Below, piece by piece: positions 1 through 8,410 of a stretch of 64,000 nt of DNA. This DNA comes from an uncultured Bacteroidales bacterium (GTDB lineage: Bacteria; Bacteroidota; Bacteroidia; Bacteroidales; P3). The stretch's first letter is position 1; every line of letters begins with the position of its first letter. The notes beneath the pieces were generated by a model. It saw only the letters and a list, made by a program, of their open reading frames with translations. It had not been told where the DNA came from and ran no database searches. The stretch lies in the NCBI GenBank assembly GCA_900316515.1, contig ONDE01000007.1, positions 80,090 through 144,089 of the forward strand, written 5' to 3'. A program made the position numbers and the translations under genes.

Positions 1-48
1 TAAAGCGATACTAAAAGGTAAACAACCAAGCAATCAAACATTCAAGCA

Positions 49-978
49 ATGAAAAAGATACTGCTGATAGCATTGAGCCTGCTGCTGGTGGCTGGCACCG
101 TCGACGCCCAGGGCAACAAGACAAAAAGCAAGGGCAAAAAGAAAGACACGCCGGTAATCGCCGGGAAGCAGAAAATACGAGAGGTGGATTACCTAACCTT
201 CGACAAGTTCACCACCTTCAGCTCCAAGAAGACCGACCTGTACTATACCCCCTTCGACTACAGCAAGCTCCCCGAGCTGACGAAAAAGCCCGTGCCGGCA
301 TGGGGCGAGATGCAGCCCGTGATGAACTACCTCGAGAAGGTGTCGCGCGCCACTATGACTATGTGCGCCATCTATGCCGTCAACCCCGACATCGAGGGCA
401 AGGAGCACGACCGACTGGCAGACCAGGGACGCAAAGAAGCCTTGGAGTGCCTCAACGCCTTGGCAGCATGGATGAAGAAAAAAGAATGGCGCAACAAAGT
501 GCAATACAAAGTCGCCGAAGTGGACTACCGCTACTTCAAAGGCGCCAACTACTACAACGAGCAGAGCAGCGACGAGGTAATCCACACCGGCCTGTTGCTC
601 TACTTCGGCAGCAAAAAGAAAGCCATCATCGCCGCCGACACTACCAGCCGCACCTTCACCGACATCAAGTTCTTCCCGCACGACGCCACCATCGTGGAAT
701 CGTGGAACACGATGCTCGACGAGCTGAGCGACTACCTGAAGGAGAACGACCGCAAAGGTGTGCTCCTCTCCGGCTATACCGACAACCAAGGCACCGACGA
801 ATACTGCATGGGTCTCTCGCGACAGCGCGCCGTCGAGGTCAAGAAAGCCCTGCAGATGCGCGGCATCGACGCCAACCGCATCGAGGTGGAGGCCTTGGGC
901 ACCGCCAACCCGATAGGCGACAACGAGACCTACGAAGGCCGCATACAGAACAATCGTGTCAGCATCAAGATACAATAA
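49..978 (+). CDS. OmpA-family exported protein
   Basis: 309 residues. It opens with a clear signal peptide (lysines, then a leucine-rich core, ending near AQG at about residue 22), so the mature protein is exported. A Lys/Gly-rich linker follows. Residues of about 200-309 form an OmpA-like peptidoglycan-binding domain: the motif GYTDNQGTDEYCMGLSRQRA and the later NNRVSIKI are typical of that fold. The N-terminal half is not recognised. Its last 23 bases overlap the GTG start of the next gene, so the two are probably co-translated. The likely role is tethering the outer membrane to peptidoglycan; the domain is seen, the role is inferred from the family. Confidence 0.8.
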   Translation: MKKILLIALSLLLVAGTVDAQGNKTKSKGKKKDTPVIAGKQKIREVDYLTFDKFTTFSSKKTDLYYTPFDYSKLPELTKKPVPAWGEMQPVMNYLEKVSRATMTMCAIYAVNPDIEGKEHDRLADQGRKEALECLNALAAWMKKKEWRNKVQYKVAEVDYRYFKGANYYNEQSSDEVIHTGLLLYFGSKKKAIIAADTTSRTFTDIKFFPHDATIVESWNTMLDELSDYLKENDRKGVLLSGYTDNQGTDEYCMGLSRQRAVEVKKALQMRGIDANRIEVEALGTANPIGDNETYEGRIQNNRVSIKIQ

Positions 979-1903
979 CAAGGACATCTACCGTCAGATA
1001 TGTGAGACAGAGGGAGACAACATCCCTCTGTTTCTGCAATATTGGTGGATGGAGACGGTGTGCAAGGGCAAACGGTGGGATGTGATACTGGTCGGCAACG
1101 ACGGCCATTACTGTGGCGCCATGCCCTTCCTCTACGGAAGGAAGCTTGGCCTTAAATACATACTGCTGCCGCAGCTGACACCGTGGAGCGGCCCTTGGCT
1201 GCCCGACGGTATGGACGCCCTGGGGCGCAAGGCGACCCTCGGAGCCTTGGCCTACGGTCTGCGCAACCAGAAAGCCCTGCTCTGCATGCAACGCTTCGCG
1301 CCGGGAATCGCCGCCGGCGAATGCCAACGGTTCGCGGAATATGGCTTCGACATCACGGCACGCCACACCTACCGCTTCGACCCGATTCCAGAGCCGTCGG
1401 CCCTCAGAGGACTTGCCGCTAAGGAACGCCGCAAAGGCATCGACGCAGTGGAGACAGCCTACACGGTAGACCGCAACGTGAACGTAGACGAGTTCGCCGA
1501 CTTCCACACCGCCTACTGGGAACGCCGCAGCGGACACGACCTACTGAGCCGCGAATTCATCAAGAGGGTGTGCGCCACCGCTTTGGCACGCAAACAGGCG
1601 CTACTCTACGGCCTGCGCGACGAGAAAGGCACCCTCATGGCGGCACGCTTCGTGGTATACGACAGCCACTGCGCCTACTCGCTGCTCTCGGCCCTGCACG
1701 CCGACGCCCTGCGCAACAGCATGACGCTGTTGGTATGGACCATGATAACAGACCTCCATGATCGCACCAAAGCCTTCGACTTCGAAGGCGGTATGGACCC
1801 CGGCATCGGACACTTCTACCACTCGTTCGGCACCACCAAGACCGAGATCCCATGCATCTACCGCTCCAGGATTCCTTTTGGCAAAAAACTGCTCCACCTA
1901 TGA
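956..1903 (+). CDS. FemAB/GNAT-like acyltransferase
   Basis: 315 residues from a GTG start that overlaps the upstream gene by 23 bases. The next ATG in frame (within YWWMETV) would cut into a motif (IPLFLQYWWMETV, WDVILV) that resembles the conserved N-terminus of FemAB-like proteins, so the GTG is preferred. The C-terminal half (KAFDFEGGMDPGIGHFYHSF) matches the acceptor side of the Acetyltransf_6/FemAB fold. Members transfer acyl or aminoacyl groups in envelope metabolism; the substrate here cannot be read. The stop codon shares bases with the start of rlmH (ATGA). Confidence 0.65.
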   Translation: MSASRYNNKDIYRQICETEGDNIPLFLQYWWMETVCKGKRWDVILVGNDGHYCGAMPFLYGRKLGLKYILLPQLTPWSGPWLPDGMDALGRKATLGALAYGLRNQKALLCMQRFAPGIAAGECQRFAEYGFDITARHTYRFDPIPEPSALRGLAAKERRKGIDAVETAYTVDRNVNVDEFADFHTAYWERRSGHDLLSREFIKRVCATALARKQALLYGLRDEKGTLMAARFVVYDSHCAYSLLSALHADALRNSMTLLVWTMITDLHDRTKAFDFEGGMDPGIGHFYHSFGTTKTEIPCIYRSRIPFGKKLLHL

Positions 1904-2373
1904 ATATCAAGCTGATAGTAGTCTCCAAGACCGACGTGCCGTATATCCAGACAGGCATCGACGAGTACGTAAGCCGCCTGAAGCACTACTGCGACTTCGA
2001 GCTGGTGACAATTCCCGCCCTTAAGGGCTTGGGCAAAGCAACGCCCGAAGAGGTAAAAGAGCGGGAAGGCGAACTGATACTCAAGCAACTGGCAAAAGTC
2101 GACTGCACAGTACTTCTCGACGAACACGGACGGGAATACACCTCGGTAACATTCTCGGAATACCTTCAGCGACAAATGAATGCCGGCATCCGCACATTAG
2201 CCTTCGTCATAGGCGGCGCCTACGGATTCTCTCCGGCCGTATATTCTGCCGCACAACACAAGATATCGCTGTCACAGATGACATTCAACCACCAAATGGT
2301 GAGGCTGTTCTTCCTGGAACAACTATATCGCGCCCACACAATTCTGCGGCACGAGAAATACCACAATGCTTAG
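1900..2373 (+). CDS. rlmH: 23S rRNA (pseudouridine-1915 N3)-methyltransferase RlmH
   Basis: 157 residues, the normal RlmH length. The protein uses S-adenosylmethionine to methylate pseudouridine 1915 in helix 69 of 23S rRNA. Family landmarks are the start MNIKLIVVSKT, LLDEHGREYTS in the centre, the SAM-binding knot FVIGGAYGFS, and the C-terminal QMVRLFFLEQLYRA followed by YHNA. The ATG at 1900 overlaps the upstream stop (ATGA). An in-frame start at 1852 exists but would add residues unrelated to the family, so 1900 is chosen. It converges on the next gene with no spacer: the stops are adjacent. Confidence 0.95.
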   Translation: MNIKLIVVSKTDVPYIQTGIDEYVSRLKHYCDFELVTIPALKGLGKATPEEVKEREGELILKQLAKVDCTVLLDEHGREYTSVTFSEYLQRQMNAGIRTLAFVIGGAYGFSPAVYSAAQHKISLSQMTFNHQMVRLFFLEQLYRAHTILRHEKYHNA

Positions 2374-2790
2374 TTATAATGCCTTCGGCACAAAGTCGAT
2401 GATGGCATACTGCTCGTCGAAGCGTATGTCGCGCAACGTCACATGGTCAAGCAACGACCCAGCCTGCTGGTTCTTGCTCAAAGCCAACAGTATACGGTTG
2501 CCGTCAAGGGGCTCTATCAGTTCTCCGCCAGGACGGTTCTTGGCCATGCCGATAGCCTGCTTCACCATGAAGTCAATGCCCATACCGCCATTGTACGAGA
2601 TGGTTATATTGCCGTCACTGACATCTTCGACAGTGAGGTCGAGACCCACGCTGGCACTTTTGAATAGCACGTTGACATCATAGGACACCCGCACCGTATG
2701 AGGGTCACCGCCATAGAATATTGGCAGCGAACGCCCAGCCTTCTTTTCTATGAGCTCACTGATTTCCTGATAGGTAAGTCTAATCTCCAT
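2374..2790 (-). CDS. Conserved-looking hypothetical protein
   Basis: 138 residues with no signal peptide or membrane segment. I do not recognise the family. The protein is mixed alpha/beta in composition, with a repeated pattern of short beta-like stretches (HTVRVSYDVNVLF, ITISYNGGMGIDFMVKQAIG). It lies 9 bases downstream of the LytTR membrane regulator on the same strand, so the two are probably co-transcribed. It ends exactly where rlmH ends on the other strand. Codon use and length support a real gene; no function is proposed. Confidence 0.6.
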   Translation of the reverse strand: MEIRLTYQEISELIEKKAGRSLPIFYGGDPHTVRVSYDVNVLFKSASVGLDLTVEDVSDGNITISYNGGMGIDFMVKQAIGMAKNRPGGELIEPLDGNRILLALSKNQQAGSLLDHVTLRDIRFDEQYAIIDFVPKAL

Positions 2791-2799
2791 AATAGTTCA

Positions 2800-3714
2800 T
2801 TATTTCTGTTCATCGGGAAGCGGCATACTGGTGTTGTATGCAAAATACTGTGTGATAGGCTCCGCATAACTCTTTGACACAGGCACTACCTTGTCCGTCT
2901 GGTTGAGTTCAAGCAACAATCCCATGCCGTCCTTACGCATAAGCTTGACATTCTCAGCATTGACCATATAGCCGCGGTGACAACGCATAAGGCTCGTGCC
3001 CTTGAAGTTCTTCTCAATATTCTTCATCGAGTTGAAGAGTATAAAGGTATCCTCCTTGTCACCATTGATATAGTGTATGTTGACATAATTGTCGGCCGCC
3101 TCTATATATAATATGTTGCTCAGTTTGGTGGAGAAAGACATGCGTCCACCTTTGGCGTAGAAGTTAACGTTGGTATCGACCGGTATTTGCGATGCTGGGT
3201 CTTGACGACTAAACATCTGACGCATACGCACAAGTTCATCGTGGGTTTCACGCAGACGCAGAATAAGATATGTCACCACCGTAGGCACAGTGAGCAGACC
3301 AACGAAACCGAGCACAATGGTACCCACAAGTGGAGCCAAATCAACCCTGCCTGCCCCACTGACTGCCCACAGCACCAATGTTATAACCGTCACACATACC
3401 AGTAGTTCAACCACAACCCATATCACCAAACCTGCCGGTCCCACCTCATGCGTGCGATTAACGAAGAAGAGTACCACACGACTCAGCATCAAAGTACCAT
3501 ATCCCGATATAAAACAAATGGTTACCTGCCCCAGCGCTGTAAGGCTGGTAAGTTGTTCGGTGTAGTTGGTCAGGGAGGTGGGCTGGCCGAAGACAACAAG
3601 CAAAACTGCCGCCACGAGCGTCAGCACCAAAAATAGGAAAATGGACTCTCTACGGGTCAAAAAAAACCTAATAGACCTTATGTTCAGTTGTTGGTCAACG
3701 TATATATCGTTCAT
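2800..3714 (-). CDS. Membrane-anchored LytTR-domain transcriptional regulator
   Basis: 304 residues. Four hydrophobic segments can be seen in the first 155 residues (around 22-45, 60-85, 95-120 and 130-152). A short helical linker (RLRETHDELVRMRQMF) leads to a LytTR DNA-binding domain at about 195-295, recognised by KLSNILYIEAADNYVNI and the later MRCHRGYMVNAENV. In Bacteroidetes such membrane LytTR proteins act as one-component regulators or with a partner kinase; no kinase is adjacent. It is divergent from fabH, so the shared upstream region could hold its operator. That it regulates the fab genes is only an inference from position. Confidence 0.8.
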   Translation of the reverse strand: MNDIYVDQQLNIRSIRFFLTRRESIFLFLVLTLVAAVLLVVFGQPTSLTNYTEQLTSLTALGQVTICFISGYGTLMLSRVVLFFVNRTHEVGPAGLVIWVVVELLVCVTVITLVLWAVSGAGRVDLAPLVGTIVLGFVGLLTVPTVVTYLILRLRETHDELVRMRQMFSRQDPASQIPVDTNVNFYAKGGRMSFSTKLSNILYIEAADNYVNIHYINGDKEDTFILFNSMKNIEKNFKGTSLMRCHRGYMVNAENVKLMRKDGMGLLLELNQTDKVVPVSKSYAEPITQYFAYNTSMPLPDEQK

Positions 3715-3903
3715 ATTTCACCCAAAATAGTATAATTTCACCTAAAATAACGCACGTTCGCCAAGCATATTGTCTTTTTTGCAGATTTTAACATTTTCAT
3801 TATAAGAAAAGGTCGTTTCTTTGCACCGCTTTTTAATAAAAATTAAGAATAATAACACGGGCGCACAAGCAAGCACATAATGCCCGATTAAAGAATAAAA
3901 CTA
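3715..3903. promoter_or_regulatory. Divergent intergenic region upstream of fabH
   Basis: 189 bases, AT-rich, between the LytTR gene and fabH. For fabH, TTTCTTTG at 3816-3823 is one base away from the Bacteroidetes -7 consensus TAnnTTTG, and a T-rich stretch lies where the -33 box would be. This is only a candidate. Two near copies of a TTTCACC(C/T)AAAATA motif sit at about 3716-3746, just upstream of the LytTR gene, and could be a regulator-binding direct repeat. Confidence 0.35.
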
Positions 3904-4866
3904 ATGAAGATACTCGGAACTGGAAGTGCCGTACCTAAACACACTGTCACAAACGACATGTTGTCTGAATACGTCGACACAAGTGACGAATGGATTACGA
4001 CACGCACTGGCATCAAGTCACGCCAGATTATCACAACAGAACGATTTGAAGAAATGGCCGCCCTGGCCGGACAGAGAGCCATCGAGGCTGCGGGGCTGGT
4101 ACCCGACGACATCGACTTCATCATCTGCCACAACGTCTGCAACGTCTATGTAACACCATCGCTGGCAGCCCTTGTGCAACACATTCTCGGCATCAAGGGA
4201 CCTAACTGTCCCACCATGGACCTAAATTCGGCATGCGCTGGATTTACCTATGGCTTAGATATTTGCGACGCATTCCTCGAGACAGGACGCGCTTCGCACA
4301 TCCTATACATCTGTGCCGAAGAAGTGACCCGCATGGTCGACTGGACACAACGCGAAACCTGCGTCCTGTTCGGCGATGCCGCCGGTGCTCTTGTGCTTGG
4401 CAAAGGCGACAACTATCTGGCCAGCAAGCTCACTTCGACACCCATGCCCGACGTCATCTACTACCGCCTGCCCTGTGAGCCTACTCCTTTCGAGACTGGC
4501 GAGGGAATTGACACTCACATGGCCATGCAACTCAAAGGCCGCGAGGTGTTCCGCATGGCTGTCACGTCAGCCCAGCGCGACATCAAGGACGTAGTGGCAA
4601 AAGCAGGTCTGAAACTTGAAGACATCGACCATTTCCTTCTGCACCAGGCAAATATGCGTATCGTGGACGCCATCAAGCAGACATTCGACTTGCCACAGGA
4701 GCGCTTCCTGCACAATATCGAGCGTCGTGGCAACACCAGTTCAGCCAGCATACCCGTGCTGCTCGACGAGAAGATCCGCGAAGGTGTCATCAAACGTGGC
4801 GACATAATGGTATTCAATGGTTTCGGCGCAGGTTTCGTAACCAGCGCCGCCGTGATGCGTTATTAA
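3904..4866 (+). CDS. fabH: 3-oxoacyl-ACP synthase III (FabH-type)
   Basis: 320 residues, full family length. KAS III enzymes condense an acyl-CoA starter with malonyl-ACP to begin fatty-acid synthesis. The catalytic triad is visible: Cys111 in NSACAGFTYGL, His247 in LLHQANMRI and Asn277 in RRGNTSSASIP. The N-terminus (ILGTGSAVPKHTVTN, then TSDEWITTRTGI) is canonical. It is the first gene of a fabH-fabF-fabZ-fabG-nitroreductase run. No acyl-carrier-protein gene is present in the cluster, so ACP must come from elsewhere. Bacteroidetes often carry several FabH paralogues; whether this is the housekeeping copy cannot be told from one window. Confidence 0.92.
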   Translation: MKILGTGSAVPKHTVTNDMLSEYVDTSDEWITTRTGIKSRQIITTERFEEMAALAGQRAIEAAGLVPDDIDFIICHNVCNVYVTPSLAALVQHILGIKGPNCPTMDLNSACAGFTYGLDICDAFLETGRASHILYICAEEVTRMVDWTQRETCVLFGDAAGALVLGKGDNYLASKLTSTPMPDVIYYRLPCEPTPFETGEGIDTHMAMQLKGREVFRMAVTSAQRDIKDVVAKAGLKLEDIDHFLLHQANMRIVDAIKQTFDLPQERFLHNIERRGNTSSASIPVLLDEKIREGVIKRGDIMVFNGFGAGFVTSAAVMRY

Positions 4867-4894
4867 TAAAATAAATTTGAATAAATATATTATT

Positions 4895-6133
4895 ATGAAC
4901 AGAGTATACATTACAGGCGTGGGCTGCATAACCCCACTTGGAAACAATATTGACGCGCTGTGGAACAGCGTTATAAATGGTGTCTGTGGTATCGATTTCA
5001 TCCAACAGATAGACCGAGAGAACTTGCCGGTGAAGATCGCCGCCGAGGTCAAAGAGTTCAACCCCGAAGACTGGGGCATCGACAAGACGATGATCCGCCA
5101 CAACGACCGCTTCGCCCTCTTCGCCCTTGCCGCCGCTGCACAAGCCATGAAGGACAGCGGCTTGCGTGTAGGCGAGGACATCGACCCAACCCGTTTCGGC
5201 ACCGCCATAGGCAGCGGCATCGGTGGCATCAAGACCTTCGAACGCGAACACGCCAACAAGCTGCAGAACGGCCTGCGCCGCATCTCGCCGCTCTTCATCC
5301 CCGAGATGATCAGCAACATAGCAGGTGGCAACGTCGCCATCACCTACAATGCCCAGGGCCCCAACATCCCCGTGGTCACCGCCTGCGCCACAGGTACCCA
5401 CAGTGTGGGCGAGGCCTACCGCCTCATCCATGAGGGTCGCGCCGATGCCGTCATCACAGGCGGCACCGAAGCTGCCATTTGCGAGATGGCCGTCGGCGGA
5501 TTCAACAACATGAAAGCCCTCACCCAAGCCGAGGACCCGATGGCCGCCTCACTGCCCTTCGACGCACGCCGTAAAGGCTTCGTGCTCGGCGAAGGCTGCG
5601 GCATCCTGGTGCTCGAAAGCGAAAACCTCGCCAAGAAGCGTGGTGCCAAAATATACGCCGAGGTCGCCGGCTACGGCAACACCTGCGACGCCCATCACTA
5701 CACCGCCCCGCATCCCGAATGCCGCGGAGGTGCCCAGTCGATGCGTCTGGCTCTAGAAGAGGCTGGTTTCAAGAGTGGCGAAAACCTGTATATCAACGCC
5801 CACGGCACCGGCACACCCCTCAACGACAAGGGCGAGACCAAAGGCATCAAAGCCGCCCTCGGCGAGGACGGCGCCCGCAAGGCCATGATCAGCAGCACCA
5901 AGTCGATGCACGGACATATGCTCGGCGCCACAGGTGCCGTAGAACTCATCATCAGCGCCATGGCGCTGAAGCACGGCATCATTCCGCCGACCATCCACCT
6001 CGACCAGCCCGACCCCGAATGCGACCTCGACTACACGCCGCACACCGCCCGCCAGTGGCAGGCCGACGTGGCCATCAGCAACACTTTCGGCTTCGGCGGA
6101 AACAACGCCACCGTGGCCCTACGTAGAGTATAA
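4895..6133 (+). CDS. fabF: 3-oxoacyl-ACP synthase II (FabF-type)
   Basis: 412 residues from the ATG at 4895. An in-frame ATG at 4877 would add six non-family residues, whereas MNRVYITGVGCITPLG is a standard KAS II start. The enzyme elongates acyl-ACP with malonyl-ACP. Active-site residues are Cys164 (TACATGTHS), His303 (NAHGTGTPLND) and His341 (KSMHGHMLGATG). It lies 28 bases after fabH and 21 bases before fabZ, consistent with one operon. Confidence 0.93.
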   Translation: MNRVYITGVGCITPLGNNIDALWNSVINGVCGIDFIQQIDRENLPVKIAAEVKEFNPEDWGIDKTMIRHNDRFALFALAAAAQAMKDSGLRVGEDIDPTRFGTAIGSGIGGIKTFEREHANKLQNGLRRISPLFIPEMISNIAGGNVAITYNAQGPNIPVVTACATGTHSVGEAYRLIHEGRADAVITGGTEAAICEMAVGGFNNMKALTQAEDPMAASLPFDARRKGFVLGEGCGILVLESENLAKKRGAKIYAEVAGYGNTCDAHHYTAPHPECRGGAQSMRLALEEAGFKSGENLYINAHGTGTPLNDKGETKGIKAALGEDGARKAMISSTKSMHGHMLGATGAVELIISAMALKHGIIPPTIHLDQPDPECDLDYTPHTARQWQADVAISNTFGFGGNNATVALRRV

Positions 6134-6154
6134 AACACACAAAAGCACAATACA

Positions 6155-6589
6155 ATGAACGTACTTAATCGTGACGACATCAAGACCTTCCTGCCGCATC
6201 GCGAGCCCATGCTGCTCATCGACGACGTAGTGATGGAAGGCGAGGAAGCAATAGCCCACTACCATGTGCGCGGCGACGAGTTCTTCCTGCAAGGCCACTT
6301 CCCCGGCAACCCCGTGGTTCCCGGCGTAATCCAGTGCGAAATCATGGCGCAGGCCTCGTGTATCCTGGTGCGCGACGAACTGATTGGCCGCACACCGCTC
6401 TACAGCGGCATCAACAACGTGCGCTTCCGCCAGCCCGTAAAACCAGGCGACGTCATGGAGCTCCGTGCCCATATCACCAGCCGCCGCGGCATGATTTTCT
6501 TCGTCGACGCCAAGGCATACGTCAACGGCAAGGTATGCTGCCAAGGAGAATTAACTTTTGCACTAATCGATAATCCCGTAAAACAATGA
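6155..6589 (+). CDS. fabZ: 3-hydroxyacyl-ACP dehydratase (FabZ-type)
   Basis: 144 residues with the hot-dog fold signature LPHREPMLLIDDV near the N-terminus and the catalytic segment GHFPGNPVVPGVIQCEIMAQ. His48 and Glu62 correspond to the catalytic pair. The enzyme dehydrates 3-hydroxyacyl-ACP to trans-2-enoyl-ACP. The stop overlaps the fabG start (ATGA), which points to translational coupling. The order FabF-FabZ-FabG gives the elongation steps except enoyl reduction; no enoyl-ACP reductase is present in the window. Confidence 0.92.
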   Translation: MNVLNRDDIKTFLPHREPMLLIDDVVMEGEEAIAHYHVRGDEFFLQGHFPGNPVVPGVIQCEIMAQASCILVRDELIGRTPLYSGINNVRFRQPVKPGDVMELRAHITSRRGMIFFVDAKAYVNGKVCCQGELTFALIDNPVKQ

Positions 6590-7332
6590 AACTGTTAGAG
6601 AACAAGATAGCCCTCATCACCGGTGCCTCGCGCGGCATCGGCAAACGCACCGCCCAGCTCTTCGCCGAGCACGGTGCAACCGTGATATTCACCGACCTGC
6701 AGGAGAACGACGCCAGCCGCGAGCTTCTTGCCGAGCTGAAGCAGATGAGCCCCAAAAGCACCTTCATCGCCAGCAATGCCGCCGACTACGACCAGACCAT
6801 GGCCGTTGCCGAGCAGGTGCAGAAAGAATACGGCCGCCTCGACGCCCTCGTCAACAACGCAGGCATCACCCGCGACGGTCTGCTGCTGCGCATGAGTCCC
6901 AAAGACTGGGACCTCGTGCTCGAGGTCAACCTCCGCTCAGTATTCAACTACTGCAAGGCCTTCGCCCCCATGATGCTCAAGCAGCGCTCGGGCTCCATCA
7001 TCAACACCTCGTCGGTGGTGGGTGTCAACGGCAACGCTGGCCAGTGCAACTACTCGGCCTCCAAATCGGGCATCATCGGCTTCAGCAAGAGCCTTGCCAA
7101 AGAACTTGGCTCGCGCGGCATCCGCTGCAACGCCATTGCCCCCGGCCTCATCGAGTCGGCCATGACCCAGGCCATGCCCAAGGAAGCCCACGACAAATGG
7201 CTTGCCGAGATACCGCTGCGCCGCGGCGGCACCGACCTCGACATCGCACGTACATCGCTGTTCCTCGCCAGCGACCTCTCCGAGTACATCACCGGCCAGG
7301 TCATCTGCGTCGACGGTGGTGTGTCGCTCTAA
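6586..7332 (+). CDS. fabG: 3-oxoacyl-ACP reductase (FabG-type SDR)
   Basis: 248 residues, a classical short-chain dehydrogenase. The NAD(P)-binding motif is TGASRGIGKRTA, followed by NNAGITRDGLL. The catalytic Ser143, Tyr156 and Lys160 lie in NTSSVVG and YSASKSGIIGFSKSLAKE. It reduces 3-oxoacyl-ACP to the 3-hydroxy form, which is also the acyl donor type used for glycine lipids and lipid A. Its start overlaps the fabZ stop by four bases. Confidence 0.92.
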   Translation: MKLLENKIALITGASRGIGKRTAQLFAEHGATVIFTDLQENDASRELLAELKQMSPKSTFIASNAADYDQTMAVAEQVQKEYGRLDALVNNAGITRDGLLLRMSPKDWDLVLEVNLRSVFNYCKAFAPMMLKQRSGSIINTSSVVGVNGNAGQCNYSASKSGIIGFSKSLAKELGSRGIRCNAIAPGLIESAMTQAMPKEAHDKWLAEIPLRRGGTDLDIARTSLFLASDLSEYITGQVICVDGGVSL

Positions 7333-7344
7333 TCCCTTGACACA

Positions 7345-8094
7345 ATGAAAAACGCTATAGAAACCATGCTGGCGCACCGCTCGGTGCGCCAGTTTACCAA
7401 AGAGCCCGTCAGCGCCACGCTGCTTGACGAAATACTGGAATGCGGCTTGCGAGCCTCGAACACAGGCAACATGCAGCTCTACAGCATTATCGCTACCCAA
7501 CAGGAACCGCTGCGTTCTGAGCTCTGCAAGCTGCACTTCGGCCAATGCACCACGGCACCCCTGTGGCTCACCATCTGCACCGATGTGGAACGTTACCACC
7601 ACTACTGCCGTGTAAACCAGTGCGACGAGCCCTACGGCAACCTGCTGTGGTTTGTATCGGCACTCGTCGATGCCTCGCTCTGCGCACAAAACATCTGCGT
7701 AGCTGCCGAGGCCAAAGGCTTAGGCTTCTGCTATCTCGGCACGGTGAACTACAATACCCGCCAGATTGCCGAACTGCTGCAGTGCCCCAAAGGAGTGGTG
7801 CCGGTCATCGCAATAGCCATGGGACATCCCGCCGAAGAGCCCCGCACCAGCGAACGCCTCGGCCAGGACGCCGTGGTCCACAGCGAGGTCTACCACAACC
7901 CCACCGACGACGACATCGTGCGCACCCATCGCGTACGCGACGAGCACCCCTTCAACCAACAGATGGTCAAGGAGAACGGCACCCGCAACTACTGCGAGAT
8001 TTTCACCACCAAACGCTACCCGCACGACATGAATGTAGCCGTCAGCCGCGACCTGCTGCAGTTCCTTCGCGACAGCGGAATGTGGGACTTCTAA
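7345..8094 (+). CDS. Nitroreductase-family FMN oxidoreductase (NfsA-like)
   Basis: 249 residues. The N-terminal HRSVRQFTKEPVS and GLRASNTGNMQLY match the FMN-binding start of the NfsA/FRP-type nitroreductases. The central region (LVDASLCAQNICVAAEAKGLGFCYLGT) and VIAIAMGHPAEEP complete the fold. The physiological substrate is not evident; such enzymes reduce nitro compounds, quinones or flavins with NAD(P)H. It is 12 bases downstream of fabG and is the last gene of the fab run. A role as a partner reductase in the lipid pathway is possible but unsupported. Confidence 0.8.
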   Translation: MKNAIETMLAHRSVRQFTKEPVSATLLDEILECGLRASNTGNMQLYSIIATQQEPLRSELCKLHFGQCTTAPLWLTICTDVERYHHYCRVNQCDEPYGNLLWFVSALVDASLCAQNICVAAEAKGLGFCYLGTVNYNTRQIAELLQCPKGVVPVIAIAMGHPAEEPRTSERLGQDAVVHSEVYHNPTDDDIVRTHRVRDEHPFNQQMVKENGTRNYCEIFTTKRYPHDMNVAVSRDLLQFLRDSGMWDF

Positions 8095-8356
8095 CCGCAG
8101 CGGCTAATACCATCACCCACCACATTATCAACACAATAGACGTTACAATCACACCCAATCCACTGTTAGTCAACACAAAAGCCCTATCCCCTTCACATCA
8201 TCCTCACATCATCCACACATCAACTTCACACCCACCACACCCAGTAGCATGCCGCAGCCGAACTTGACACAGCGATGGTAAGTGATGCACACCTAGCATT
8301 ACCAACTTATAACCAACCCATTGCCCCCTCACATCCCGTGTAGGGGGTACTTTTTT
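8095..8356. other. Intergenic spacer with CA-rich low-complexity tract
   Basis: The gap between the nitroreductase and acyl-CoA ligase genes. Bases around 8110-8240 are rich in CAC/ATC triplets (CATCCTCACATCATCCACAC) with almost no G, a strong strand asymmetry. No convincing ORF, hairpin terminator or RNA gene is seen here. Confidence 0.5.
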
Positions 8357-8387
8357 TTTGCTATTTAAGAAATTTTATGTATTTTTG
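8357..8387 (+). promoter_or_regulatory. Bacteroidetes-type promoter for the acyl-CoA ligase gene
   Basis: TTTG at 8357-8360, 19 bases, then TATTTTTG at 8380-8387. This matches the Bacteroidetes sigma-ABfr consensus TTTG-N19-21-TAnnTTTG perfectly. The ATG follows 23 bases after the -7 box, implying a leader of about 15-18 bases. Confidence 0.8.
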
Positions 8388-8410
8388 CATTTTTAAACAT
8401 ATATAATAAT